A stretch of 64,000 nucleotides of DNA from Flexivirga caeni. GTDB taxonomy: Bacteria > Actinomycetota > Actinomycetes > Actinomycetales > Dermatophilaceae. The stretch's first letter is position 1. The number at the start of each line of letters is the position of its first letter. The notes beneath the pieces were generated by a model. It saw only the letters and a program-made list of their open reading frames with translations, had not been told where the DNA came from and did not search any database. The stretch is taken from contig NZ_RJJQ01000012.1 of NCBI RefSeq assembly GCF_003724155.1, positions 62,001-126,000 on the forward strand. Reading direction: 5' to 3'. Shown piece by piece: positions 44,163 through 52,215 of the stretch. The position numbers were made by a program, and so were the translations under genes.

Positions 44163-45292
44163 CGCCCCTCCTCGACGAAAATCGGCACGTGCATCAGGAC
44201 CCGGAACAGGCTGGCGCGGGGTGACAGCGCCTCCAGCGTGCCACCGAGCGCTACGGTGCGCGCCTGCAGTGTGGCCAGGCCGGTGCCCTCCTCGTTGACC
44301 TTGCTGGTCGGAGGCACCCCGTCGTTGACGATCGACAACGCGAGCATGTCACCCTCGTCGCGTATGCGCACCCAACAGGTAGTGGGGTGCGCATACTTGA
44401 GCATGTTGGTGACCGCCTCGCGCAGCACTGCGGCACACAGCCGTTGGGCGTCCGGAGTGCCGACCGCCCCGATCTGCGCGTCCCACTCGATGCCGGTGCG
44501 TTCGCACAGCGCCTTGGCCGACTCGACCTCGGAGCGCAGGTCGGTGATCGTGGGCCCATGGGTGATCTCGCGTAGCCGGGCCTGGCCGTCGGCCACGATC
44601 TCGTGTGCTGCCTGCAGTTGCTGACGCGCCTCCGGCATACGCTCGCGTTGCAGCAGCCGGGCGGCCGCCTCCTGGCGCACGGAAACCGCGACGAGCGTGC
44701 GGCCCATGATGTCGTGCAGGTCACGCGAGATGCGTTCGCGTTCCTTGTCTACGTGCAGCCGGGCGTTCTCCTCCCGGCTGAGCACCAGTTGGTCGGATGT
44801 CTGCATAAGCCGCAGCGGAATGTAGATCGCGAAGACCGTGAAGATGGTGAGCGTGAAGGTGAGCTGGAGATTCGGGTCGTCGCGGACCAGCAGCTCCTCC
44901 ACGACCAGGTTGACCAGTAGTAGGGCCAGGGCGCCCAGACCCCACCCTCCTCCCGCAACGAGCAAGGTCGTCGCCGCCCACACACAGCCAAGAGTCCAGT
45001 CGGAGAACCACAGGGCGGCCAGCACCGGCACGGTCAGCCCGACGAGCCACCACTGATGGCGGGTCATCGGCCGGCCGAGCAGCAGGTCGGTGGCAGCCCG
45101 GAAGAACAGCCAGCCCATGAGTATGACGAGGACGATGTGCAATAGCTGCACCGGCGGCAGCGGCCGGTGATTTGCGAATCCGCCCCGTATCGCCGGGCTC
45201 AGGGCCACCAGCAACAGGAAGAACGCGATCGCAACCGAGCCCACGAGACTGATGCGCGATTCGGCGCCGAGCCTTCGCCAAGTGGCCTTCAC
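44159..45292 (-). CDS. Sensor histidine kinase of the second RiPP module
   Basis: A 377-residue kinase with five to six membrane segments in the N-terminal 150 residues (SVAIAFFLLLVALSPAI, LLHIVLVILMGWLFF and others), HisKA_3 motif KERERISRDLHDIMGRTLVA and ATPase motifs AVLREAVTNMLKYAHP and IVNDGVPPTSKVNEEGTG. The short extracytoplasmic loops fit an intramembrane sensor of membrane-active peptides. The GTG at 45292 is assumed; its ribosome site (GGGACGGGG) is close. A 15-bp hairpin separates it from the upstream peptide gene. Confidence 0.9.
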   Translation of the reverse strand: MKATWRRLGAESRISLVGSVAIAFFLLLVALSPAIRGGFANHRPLPPVQLLHIVLVILMGWLFFRAATDLLLGRPMTRHQWWLVGLTVPVLAALWFSDWTLGCVWAATTLLVAGGGWGLGALALLLVNLVVEELLVRDDPNLQLTFTLTIFTVFAIYIPLRLMQTSDQLVLSREENARLHVDKERERISRDLHDIMGRTLVAVSVRQEAAARLLQRERMPEARQQLQAAHEIVADGQARLREITHGPTITDLRSEVESAKALCERTGIEWDAQIGAVGTPDAQRLCAAVLREAVTNMLKYAHPTTCWVRIRDEGDMLALSIVNDGVPPTSKVNEEGTGLATLQARTVALGGTLEALSPRASLFRVLMHVPIFVEEGR

Positions 45293-45338
45293 CCCGTCCC
45301 GCCCTTCGACTTCGTCGCTGCTTCGCGAGCCATGCGAA

Positions 45339-45378
45339 TGTCCCCGGCGTGAAGGGTGAAAATTTCACGCCGGGGACA
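45339..45378 (-). terminator. Strong hairpin between peptide gene and kinase
   Basis: TGTCCCCGGCGTGAA at 45339-45353 is exactly complementary to 45364-45378; the loop is ten bases. It lies after the 32-residue peptide gene and before the kinase, as an attenuator would. Confidence 0.75.
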
Positions 45379-45432
45379 TCAAAGCACACGCACGGGCTGC
45401 CACGGCGTTCCCGGCTGCGGCAGGTTCCGGCA

Positions 45433-45531
45433 TCAGCAGAAGCCGCTCCAACAGGACAGGAACATCGGCTCCTCGGTGAAGCTGGTCTCGGTGTCGGTGT
45501 CGGTGACTTCCTCGAGCTGGCTGAGCGTCAT
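45433..45531 (-). CDS. Candidate RiPP precursor, 32 residues, Ser-x-x-Ser-x-x-Cys end
   Basis: A very short gene: MTLSQLEEVTDTDTETSFTE followed by EPMFLSCWSGFC. A good GAGAAGGA ribosome site lies nine bases before the ATG. The acidic N-terminal part looks like a leader (LSQLEEVTDTD) and the C-terminus ends in SCWSGFC, that is Ser-x-x-Ser-x-x-Cys, the spacing from which class III synthetases build labionin- or avionin-type rings. No modifying enzyme is in its own operon; the LanKC gene 11 kb away could serve. It lies between an exporter module and a two-component system, so it could also be a signal peptide. Confidence 0.72.
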   Translation of the reverse strand: MTLSQLEEVTDTDTETSFTEEPMFLSCWSGFC

Positions 45532-45629
45532 GATGTCGATCCTTCTCAGATGTGCGTGGATACTGTCGCCGCCGATGTGTTCCGGCGTCCTGCTATGTCT
45601 TCACTCTGCGCGATGAACCGGCCCGCGGG

Positions 45630-46160
45630 TCAGTGCCGAACGCAACCACATCCGGCGCCTCTCGTCATCGACGGCGGGTGACACGAGTCATCTGGGTTGT
45701 GCCCGGACGGATCGTCGGTCGTTCGGCCGGCGGCAAGAACCGTGTGACCCTCGACGTCGACGAGGAACATGAGGTCGTGCAGCGGCTGGTCCGTCGAGGG
45801 GGACGTCGCCCCGAGGTCGTCTGACGAGCCGGCCGGCGCGTCAAGGTCGTCGGTGAGTCCGACCACGGCGTGCGCCGGGCTGTGCAGCCGCGTGATCTCC
45901 GCCAGGGCGACGAGCTGCAGCACAGGAGGGTGCCCGTCCTCGGACAGTCTGCTCACGCCGGCGAGCGTCGTCGCGGTCCCGGCATACGCGTTCTCCAGAC
46001 CGGCAAGCACGCGCAGCAGACGATGCCCGCGCGCGGGCTGCATCCGCAGCACGTGCAACGTACCCGGCTGCACCTGCAGCTCCAGCGGCGGGTCACCAGC
46101 GTCGAGGCGAACATCACTCAGCCGCAGCGCAACCGCGCCGGCCAGGCGGTAGCCAGCCAC
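45630..46160 (-). CDS. ABC-ATPase-like protein without Walker A lysine
   Basis: A 176-residue protein. The first 60 residues follow the start of an ABC ATPase (VALRLSDVRLDAGDPPLELQ, then PGTLHVLRMQPARGHRLLRV and LAGLENAYAGTATTLAG), but the P-loop Gly-Lys-Ser/Thr is replaced by PARGHR, and the signature and Walker B regions are absent. The rest is Asp/Pro/His-rich and ends in a Cys-rich tail (GAGCGCVRH). It cannot be an active ATPase. The GTG at 46160 is chosen because AAGGAGG is eight bases before it. Its place between the exporter and the small peptide suggests a peptide-binding or maturation role, which is inference. Confidence 0.65.
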   Translation of the reverse strand: MAGYRLAGAVALRLSDVRLDAGDPPLELQVQPGTLHVLRMQPARGHRLLRVLAGLENAYAGTATTLAGVSRLSEDGHPPVLQLVALAEITRLHSPAHAVVGLTDDLDAPAGSSDDLGATSPSTDQPLHDLMFLVDVEGHTVLAAGRTTDDPSGHNPDDSCHPPSMTRGAGCGCVRH

Positions 46161-46217
46161 GTCGATCACCTCCTTCGTGCCGGTATGGCGTCGGTTCGGC
46201 CGTCACGGCCGGCAGGG

Positions 46218-46352
46218 TTACCGCCGGCCGCGCGAGCCCTGGGTGCCGGAGCCGGAGCGGATGTTGCGCACGATGGCCGTCGCAGCCAGCAGGGTGCCCA
46301 ATCCGACACCGGTGACCAGGCCGTATTGATCGATGAAGGTCATGATGTTCAT
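46218..46352 (-). CDS. Small one-helix membrane peptide, 44 residues
   Basis: MNIMTFIDQYGLVTGVGLGT, LLAATAIVRNIRSGSGTQGS and RGRR. One hydrophobic helix and a strongly basic tail; GAAAGGAA lies before the ATG. It has no Cys and no Ser/Thr-rich core, so it does not look like a lanthipeptide precursor; it could be a bacteriocin-like or immunity peptide, or a small partner of the adjacent ABC-2 permease. Not recognised. Confidence 0.6.
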   Translation of the reverse strand: MNIMTFIDQYGLVTGVGLGTLLAATAIVRNIRSGSGTQGSRGRR

Positions 46353-46418
46353 TGCGGTTCCTTTCGGTGATATCTCGGATTTCTCGGTGCGGTCCCGGGT
46401 TGCCGGGTAGGTAGCCGG

Positions 46419-47234
46419 TCACCGCGCACGCGGTTCCCAGCGGAAGAAGGAGTTGAAGAGCATCAGGCCGACCGCGGCCCACACGAGCAGCAACAGCAGC
46501 GGCAGGTAGGCGGCATGTGCGGCAGCGGCCAGGTCGACCGGCGCACCGACGGTGAACCCGTGCACGTCGCGTCCCAGGTAGCCGATCCGCATGGCGTCGG
46601 TGAGTTCGGCCGACGGCACGTAGCGGTGGATGGACCGCAGGACCGGGTTGTCCGGGATCGCCCCGAAGGCACCGGACAGATACATCAGTCCGGCCAGCAC
46701 CGGTGTCACGATCCAGGTCGCGATCTCACCCGACGGCAGCAGCCCGGACACCCCGAAAGCCAGCATTGCCAACGAGATCAGGCCGATCACGACGGTCGCG
46801 ATGACCAGGGGCCAGTGCACCGGCCACGCCACGCCCAGCCAGTAGTGCCCGGCGACCATGATGATCGCGACCTGACCGATTGCTGGTATGGCGGCGGAGA
46901 TCGCCTCACCGAGCAGGATCGAGTGCGCCGGCGCCGGCGTGCAGCGCAACCGCTTGTAGATGCGTTGCTCGCGGCGGCGGGCAGCGGAGTTGATGACGTT
47001 GTAGACGACGAACAGCATGGCCGCGCTGATCCCGCTCGACAGCAGCCACGCGCGCTGCGAAACACCTTCGTACACGAGGCTTTCCGAGGCAAGGGCCGCC
47101 GGCGCGAGTCCGAGCACGAGCGGCATCACCGCGCCCATGATGGCGAAGGCGATGTCGCGCCAGTAGACCTGCTGGCTGAGCCGGATCTGCGCCGGCAGCA
47201 GTCGCAGGGTGCGCCCGATGGTCATGTCACTCAT
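46419..47234 (-). CDS. ABC-2 type permease
   Basis: A 271-residue six-helix membrane subunit. Hydrophobic segments include WRDIAFAIMGAVMPLVLGLA, LVIATVVIGLISLAMLAFGV and YLPLLLLLVWAAVGLMLFNS; the sequence YRVPSAEL-like region (RYVPSAELTDAM) before the last helices is common in drug/lantibiotic exporters of this family. The ATG at 47234 is preferred to a GTG one codon earlier because AGGAG lies six bases before it. The start overlaps the stop of the ATPase by one base. Confidence 0.88.
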   Translation of the reverse strand: MSDMTIGRTLRLLPAQIRLSQQVYWRDIAFAIMGAVMPLVLGLAPAALASESLVYEGVSQRAWLLSSGISAAMLFVVYNVINSAARRREQRIYKRLRCTPAPAHSILLGEAISAAIPAIGQVAIIMVAGHYWLGVAWPVHWPLVIATVVIGLISLAMLAFGVSGLLPSGEIATWIVTPVLAGLMYLSGAFGAIPDNPVLRSIHRYVPSAELTDAMRIGYLGRDVHGFTVGAPVDLAAAAHAAYLPLLLLLVWAAVGLMLFNSFFRWEPRAR

Positions 47235-48235
47235 CACTGCTCCTGACTCTCGGCGAGGGCGAGGAAGACGTCCTCGAGGGTTCGGCGTTCGACGGTGAGA
47301 TCGCGTGCTTGCGCGCCCGCGCGCGCCGCGGTGGTGAGCAGCGGCAGCAGGTCTGCCTGGGGGTCGCTGGTGTCGAAGGAGACCCGCAGCTCACCCGCGT
47401 GACGCTGCACCTCCGCGCCACGCGCGTGCAGCACGGCTCGCACCTCCGGCGCCTCCGCGACCTCGGCCGGTATGGCGCACCGCACGCGACTCCCGCAGTG
47501 CTGGGCGAGCACCTGGTCAACGGTGCCGGAGACCTGGATCCGGCCGCGGTGCATGATCGCGAGACGGTCCGCGAGCTCCTGTGCCTCGTCCAGGTAGTGA
47601 GTCGTGAGCACCACCGTCATACCGCCCGCAACCAGGTCCCGGATGATCCGCAGCGTATGGCGCCGCCCCTCCGGGTCGATCCCGGTCGTCGGTTCGTCCA
47701 GGAAGAGCAGTTCGGGGTGACCGAGCAGCGCGAGCGCCAGGTCCAGCCGCCGCCGTTCGCCGCCGGACAACTGCCGCACCCGGGCGCGTGCCCGGTGGGT
47801 CAGCCCGACCAGTTCGAGGCTGTCGTCGACGCTGCGGGCCCGGCGGTGAAAGCGGCGCCACGCCCGGATCGTCGCGCGGACGCTCAGATCCTCGAAGAAC
47901 CCAGCGTCCTGCAACATCACCCCGATGCGCGGAGAGATGCGGTCGTGCTCCCGGTAGGGATCGGCACCGAGCACCGACACCGACCCCTCGGCCGGGCGCC
48001 GGAAACCCTCGAGCACGTCCAGGGTGGTGGTCTTCCCGGCGCCATTGGTGCCGAGCAGTGCGAAGACCTCGCCCGCACGCACCTCGAAGCCGATGCCGTC
48101 GACGGCGCGCGTCGAGCCGTAGGACACGACCAGGTCGTGCACCTGAATGACCTGTGGTGGTCGCGGATTCGCTCCTGCTGGGGAGTGGGGCGTGCGCGGA
48201 TCGGAAGCCGGGCGACGGAGCTGGGTGATGGGCAT
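47234..48235 (-). CDS. ABC transporter ATP-binding protein (drug/peptide export type)
   Basis: A 333-residue ATPase. Walker A is ALLGTNGAGKTTTLDVLEGF, Q-loop VMLQDAGFFEDLSVR, signature RQLSGGERRRLDLALALLGH and Walker B LLFLDEPTTGIDPEGRR. A 100-residue C-terminal extension is as in DrrA-type exporters. It is the first gene of the minus-strand module; the perfect nine-base palindrome 27 bases upstream of the ATG is its likely operator. It probably exports, or protects against, a membrane-active peptide. Confidence 0.92.
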   Translation of the reverse strand: MPITQLRRPASDPRTPHSPAGANPRPPQVIQVHDLVVSYGSTRAVDGIGFEVRAGEVFALLGTNGAGKTTTLDVLEGFRRPAEGSVSVLGADPYREHDRISPRIGVMLQDAGFFEDLSVRATIRAWRRFHRRARSVDDSLELVGLTHRARARVRQLSGGERRRLDLALALLGHPELLFLDEPTTGIDPEGRRHTLRIIRDLVAGGMTVVLTTHYLDEAQELADRLAIMHRGRIQVSGTVDQVLAQHCGSRVRCAIPAEVAEAPEVRAVLHARGAEVQRHAGELRVSFDTSDPQADLLPLLTTAARAGAQARDLTVERRTLEDVFLALAESQEQ

Positions 48236-48261
48236 GCCTCCACCCTCGTCCGCGGCGGGCG

Positions 48262-48284
48262 GTGACGGCAGACATTGCCGTCAC
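48262..48284. promoter_or_regulatory. Palindromic operator before the ABC genes
   Basis: GTGACGGCA and TGCCGTCAC are exact complements with a five-base spacer (GACAT). It lies in the divergent gap between the ABC ATPase (minus) and ftsE (plus). The form fits a binding site of a NarL-type dimer such as the regulator at 43545-44162. Confidence 0.65.
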
Positions 48285-48428
48285 GGATGCCGATGACATC
48301 TGTCAACTCAGCTCGGCTGAGGTGCCGCAACCCAGGCAGCCCCCGGCGCGCCTCCGGGGCGGGGGCCGCGGGTCGGCATACCGTGTTGCGGCCAGCGATC
48401 TAACCTGCGAAAAGGCCTCCGTCTCCGC

Positions 48429-49178
48429 ATGATTCGACTCGAACACGTCACCAAGCGGTATGCCGCGGGCGGTTCCGCAGCGCTCGACGACGTCAGCTGC
48501 GAGATCGACCGTGGCGAATTCGTCTTCGTCGTCGGCTCCTCCGGCTCGGGAAAGTCGACCATGATGCGGCTGGTCACGCGCGAGATCACGCCGACCGCCG
48601 GGTCGATCCTGGTGGCCGGTCGCGACTTGGTGCCCATGACGGAGCGCAAGGTGCCGTTGCTGCGCCGCGAGATCGGTGTCGTGTTCCAGGACTTCCGGCT
48701 CCTGGAGGGTAAGACCGTCTACCAGAACGTCGCGTTCGTGCTGCGCGTCCTCGGCGAAAAGCGCCACCGGATCAAGCAACTCGTGCCCGAGACGCTGGAG
48801 CTCGTCGGTCTCGACGGTATGGCGGGGCGGTTGCCCCACGAACTGTCCGGCGGTGAGCAGCAGCGTGTCGCGATCGCCCGGGCGGTGGTCAAGAAGCCGC
48901 CGATCCTGCTCGCCGACGAGCCAACCGGCAACCTCGACCCGGAAACCAGCGCGGAGATCGTCACGGTGCTCGACCGCATCCACAAGACCGGCACGACCGT
49001 GGTGATGGCCACCCACGACCAGGGCATCGTTGACGTCTTCAAGAAGCGGGTGCTGGAGTTGCGCAGCGGAGAACTCGTGCGTGACGAGGCCGAAGGCACC
49101 TACGCCGCCGACGAGACCCGCGAGCGGGAGCGTGCCGCCCAACGCGCCGCCGAAGCCCTGTTGCGGGACGAGGACTGA
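48429..49178 (+). CDS. ftsE: Cell division ATP-binding protein FtsE
   Basis: A 249-residue ABC ATPase that with FtsX transmits ATP hydrolysis across the membrane to activate peptidoglycan hydrolases at the septum. Walker [22 protein letters not shown]-loop [20 protein letters not shown] (a near-invariant FtsE stretch), signature [20 protein letters not shown], Walker [21 protein letters not shown]. ftsX follows after four bases and the M23 peptidase after that. Confidence 0.97.
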   Translation: MIRLEHVTKRYAAGGSAALDDVSCEIDRGEFVFVVGSSGSGKSTMMRLVTREITPTAGSILVAGRDLVPMTERKVPLLRREIGVVFQDFRLLEGKTVYQNVAFVLRVLGEKRHRIKQLVPETLELVGLDGMAGRLPHELSGGEQQRVAIARAVVKKPPILLADEPTGNLDPETSAEIVTVLDRIHKTGTTVVMATHDQGIVDVFKKRVLELRSGELVRDEAEGTYAADETRERERAAQRAAEALLRDED

Positions 49179-49182
49179 GCGC

Positions 49183-50106
49183 ATGCGGCTGACATTCCTG
49201 CTCGGCGAGGTCGGCAACGGCATTCGCCGCAACGCCTCGATGATCATCTCGGTCGTGCTCGTCTCGATGGTGTCGCTGTTCTTCCTCGGTGCCGGGCTGC
49301 TCGCGCAGCGCGAGGTCAGCACCGCCAAGGGATTCTGGTATGACAAGGTCCAGGTTTCGATCTTCTTCTGCACCAGCCAGTCCACCGACGTGCAGTCCTG
49401 TGCCGACGGCGCGGCGACCCAGGCGCAGCAGGATCAGGTGAAAAGTCAGCTGGACAGCATGAAGCCGCTGGTCGAGCACGTCTACTACGAAACCTCGCAA
49501 CAGGCCTACGACCGCTTCAAGTCGCAATTCCGCGGCAGCCCCTACCTTTCCGACGTGAGCCCGGCGGCGATGCCCTCGTCATACCGGGTCAAGCTCTCCG
49601 ACCCGAGCAAGTACAACGAGGTCGTCGCGTCCTTCGAGGGACAGCAGGGCGTCGAAGCGGTCAGCGATCAGAGCAACGTCCTGTCGACCTTCTTCAAGCT
49701 GCTGCACGTGATCAGTGTCGGCGCCGTCGCGCTGGCTGTCGTGATGGTGATCTGCGCAATCCTGCTGATTACCACCACAATTCGCCAGGTCGCCTACACC
49801 CGGCGGCGACAGGTCAGCATCATGCGCCTGGTGGGTGCATCGGCGACCGTGATCTACCTGCCGTTCGTCATCGAGATCCTGCTGGCCACAGTCGTCGGCG
49901 CGGCGCTCGCCGTCGGATTGCTCTGGGCGCTGGTGCATTACGGCGTCGAGGGACTGTTCCACAGCTCGGGGTCGTCGACCGGCGACCTGGTCAGCATGAT
50001 CGGCACCGCCGACGTCTGGGACTTCGCGCCCTGGCTGTTCGCGGGCGCCGTCGTGATCGCTCTCGCCACGGCGTGGATCACTCTGCGCCGTTACCTGCGG
50101 GTCTGA
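49183..50106 (+). CDS. ftsX: Cell division protein FtsX
   Basis: A 307-residue membrane partner of FtsE. One N-terminal helix (MIISVVLVSMVSLFFLGAGL), a large extracytoplasmic domain (about 45-185) with two Cys residues (FCTSQSTDVQSCADG), and three more helices (SVGAVALAVVMVICAILLIT, IEILLATVVGAALAVGLLWA and WLFAGAVVIALATAWITL). The extracytoplasmic domain contacts the hydrolase encoded next. The order ftsE-ftsX-peptidase is conserved in the phylum. Confidence 0.96.
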   Translation: MRLTFLLGEVGNGIRRNASMIISVVLVSMVSLFFLGAGLLAQREVSTAKGFWYDKVQVSIFFCTSQSTDVQSCADGAATQAQQDQVKSQLDSMKPLVEHVYYETSQQAYDRFKSQFRGSPYLSDVSPAAMPSSYRVKLSDPSKYNEVVASFEGQQGVEAVSDQSNVLSTFFKLLHVISVGAVALAVVMVICAILLITTTIRQVAYTRRRQVSIMRLVGASATVIYLPFVIEILLATVVGAALAVGLLWALVHYGVEGLFHSSGSSTGDLVSMIGTADVWDFAPWLFAGAVVIALATAWITLRRYLRV

Positions 50107-50116
50107 GGAGGCACGT

Positions 50117-51439
50117 ATGTCGTTCGCTCTCACCGGTTTCCGGCGCGTCCGCTTGGTCGCGGCCGGCTGTGCGATCGCCGTCGCGTGCACAGCGATCGCC
50201 GCACCCGCCGTCGCCGACGACATCGACCGGCAGAAGAAGCAGGTCGACGGCAAGATCCACACCACCGAGCGCAATCTCGACGACACATCCGCGCAACTGG
50301 TCAAGGTCAACGCCGCGCTGGTGGCCACCGACAAGAAGGTCGCGGCAGCACAGCAGACGCTGAAGACGGCGGACAGCAACCTGACGAAGGCGAACAACCA
50401 CCTGAGCGACATGAACGCCGAGCTCGCGATCGCCAAGGCCGACGAGACCAAGAACCAGAACGATCTGACGACGAACAAGGCCGCGCAAGCCAAGTCGCAG
50501 GTCCTGGTCGGCGGCATCGCGCGGCAGAGCTACATGTCGGGCGGACTGGGCAACTTGCAGCTGGCCCTCGACATCCTCAGTAACAAGGGGGACGTTACCT
50601 CCCAGTTGTCGATGGCGGACCTGGTGATGCGCCAGCAGAGCGGCGTGCTCACCCGACTGTCCAGCGAGCGCGCGGCCGGCACTGCCGCGGGTGACCGGCT
50701 CGGCGCGACGCGTCGCCGCATCGCCCTGCTGACCATCGAGGCGCAGAACGCCCAGACCGCCGCCAAGAAAGCACAGACCACGGCGACGAATGCCCGCAAC
50801 AGCGTGGTGGCGCTGCAGCAGAAGCAGACGGCGGACAAGAAGGCGCTCGACAAACAGAAGAAGATCGAGCTGACCAGCCTGAAGAAGCAGCAGCAAGAGT
50901 CCAACCGCCTCGCCGAGCTGATCCGCAAGCGCAACCTGGCCGCCGCCAAGGCCGCCAAGCGGGCCGCGTCGACCGCGACGCGCCAGGTCACGACGCCGCC
51001 GTCGGGCGGCCCCGGAGCGAGCGGTGGATCCGGGGGCGGTGTGCTGGCGGCGCCCGGACCGATCGGCTCGATCGTGTCGCCGTTCGGCTGGCGGGTGAAC
51101 CCCATCCTGGGTGTGCGGATGATTCACGAAGGCGACGATTTCCCCTACCCCTGCGGCACGCCCGTGCACGCGGCCGGAGCCGGCACCGTCGTGATGACCG
51201 GCTGGGACAGCGCCGGCGGCAACGTGGTGATGATCGACCACGGCTACCTGGACGGGGTCAACCTGGACAGTTATTACGCGCACTTCGAGCGTCCGGCAGT
51301 CGTCAGCGTCGGGCAGCACGTCAGCAAGGGGCAGCTGATCGGCTACTCCGGCACCACCGGCCGCTCCACCGGATGCCACATGCACTTCGGCGTGATGGTC
51401 AACGGTCGCTGGGTCAACCCCATCCCCTGGATCTCGTAG
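50117..51439 (+). CDS. FtsEX-linked M23 peptidoglycan endopeptidase
   Basis: A 440-residue secreted hydrolase. A signal peptide (LVAAGCAIAVACTAIAAPAV, cut after ADA-like AVA near residue 34) is followed by a long coiled coil (about 35-290, two Lys/Gln-rich blocks), a Gly/Ser linker (SGGPGASGGSGGG) and a LytM/M23 domain (about 318-440) with zinc ligands His and Asp in RMIHEGDDFPYPCGTPV and HMHFG near the end. The coiled coil is the segment that FtsX controls in EnvC/RipC-type proteins. It ends the intact ftsEX block; the next core gene, smpB, is 8.8 kb away. Confidence 0.93.
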   Translation: MSFALTGFRRVRLVAAGCAIAVACTAIAAPAVADDIDRQKKQVDGKIHTTERNLDDTSAQLVKVNAALVATDKKVAAAQQTLKTADSNLTKANNHLSDMNAELAIAKADETKNQNDLTTNKAAQAKSQVLVGGIARQSYMSGGLGNLQLALDILSNKGDVTSQLSMADLVMRQQSGVLTRLSSERAAGTAAGDRLGATRRRIALLTIEAQNAQTAAKKAQTTATNARNSVVALQQKQTADKKALDKQKKIELTSLKKQQQESNRLAELIRKRNLAAAKAAKRAASTATRQVTTPPSGGPGASGGSGGGVLAAPGPIGSIVSPFGWRVNPILGVRMIHEGDDFPYPCGTPVHAAGAGTVVMTGWDSAGGNVVMIDHGYLDGVNLDSYYAHFERPAVVSVGQHVSKGQLIGYSGTTGRSTGCHMHFGVMVNGRWVNPIPWIS

Positions 51440-51519
51440 CTCTCTCCTCGGTATACAGCACGCGCGCCACACCGCGCGATCTGTATAGCGGCGGTGCCGC
51501 GCGGCGCCCGCGGCGTAGC
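51440..51519. other. Gap after the M23 peptidase gene
   Basis: No gene or clear terminator is seen. The stretch starts a worn accessory region that runs to about 60.1 kb. Confidence 0.4.
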
Positions 51520-51740
51520 AAGTAGCGACCTTGTCCCAGCTCCACGGTTGATCCGGTTCTACGTGTGCAGACACACCTGGTCCGGTGTGGTCGAAGATGG
51601 CAGCGGTGATCCACTGAGCACGACGGGTACGGAGTGTGGTGGCCGGGTACGCGGTGTCGTCGATCTTGACGTAGACGACCGCGAACACCAAGAGTTGCAT
51701 GACCTTGTCGTATACCAGCCGTCCAGGATGCGGGTGTGGT
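51520..51740 (-). pseudogene. IS5-type transposase fragment
   Basis: One minus-strand frame gives GRLVYDKVMQLLVFAVVYVK then IDDTAYPATTLRTRRAQWIT and AAIFDHT. This resembles the N-terminal segment of actinobacterial IS5-type transposases (DKVxQLLVF...ATTLRTRRDEWIAAGxF). Beyond this the match stops, the DDE catalytic core is missing, and further upstream the similarity is broken by frame changes. A dead remnant. Confidence 0.6.
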
Positions 51741-52098
51741 GACTCCCCCGACGGCCGTGTGTCCACCGCGCCGGGATCAGCACGCCGAAGTGGTCCCGCA
51801 ATCGCCTGCCCGCGCCGGCTCCATGGACTGGGCGGCTGTCCAAAATGACCCCCGTTCGGTGGACAGATTGCGATCGAGCTTCCGGCTAAACTCCTTCCGA
51901 GGAAGCTGCGAGGACATACCTCACTAGGAAAACTCCGGACGGGATATTCGAGGTGTTCTTGATGGCGCGGAATGAGCCTATGGCACCGCGCACTCAAAGA
52001 AGCGTTCGTGCCGCAGAATCCTGGGCTTGCAATCGTCAAGATCACGCTAACGGCGTTGCTTAACGTAGTTCTGGAACAGTGCGAAAGGGAAGCGCGGG

Positions 52099-52215
52099 CA
52101 TGTCGCGGCATTTGGGGCTGGCTATTTGGTGGCAACGCACGCCGCCCTGTATGGCGGAGCTCGGGCACGATGTCGTGGGAGTCGACGTCGACCCAGGGCG
52201 CGTCCAGCGGCCCGC
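52099..52215 (+). pseudogene. UDP-glucose dehydrogenase (ugd) N-terminal fragment
   Basis: Read in two frames with one base shift near 52147, this gives AAFGAGYLVATHAA and then CMAELGHDVVGVDVDPGRV, which matches the nucleotide-binding start of UDP-glucose 6-dehydrogenases (GxGYLGATHAACMAELGH). Nothing more of the 430-residue enzyme is found. A decayed remnant. Confidence 0.65.

Noticed and set aside
46218-46352. Lanthipeptide precursor
   Set aside because: It has no Cys and a transmembrane-type helix; only a membrane peptide can be claimed.
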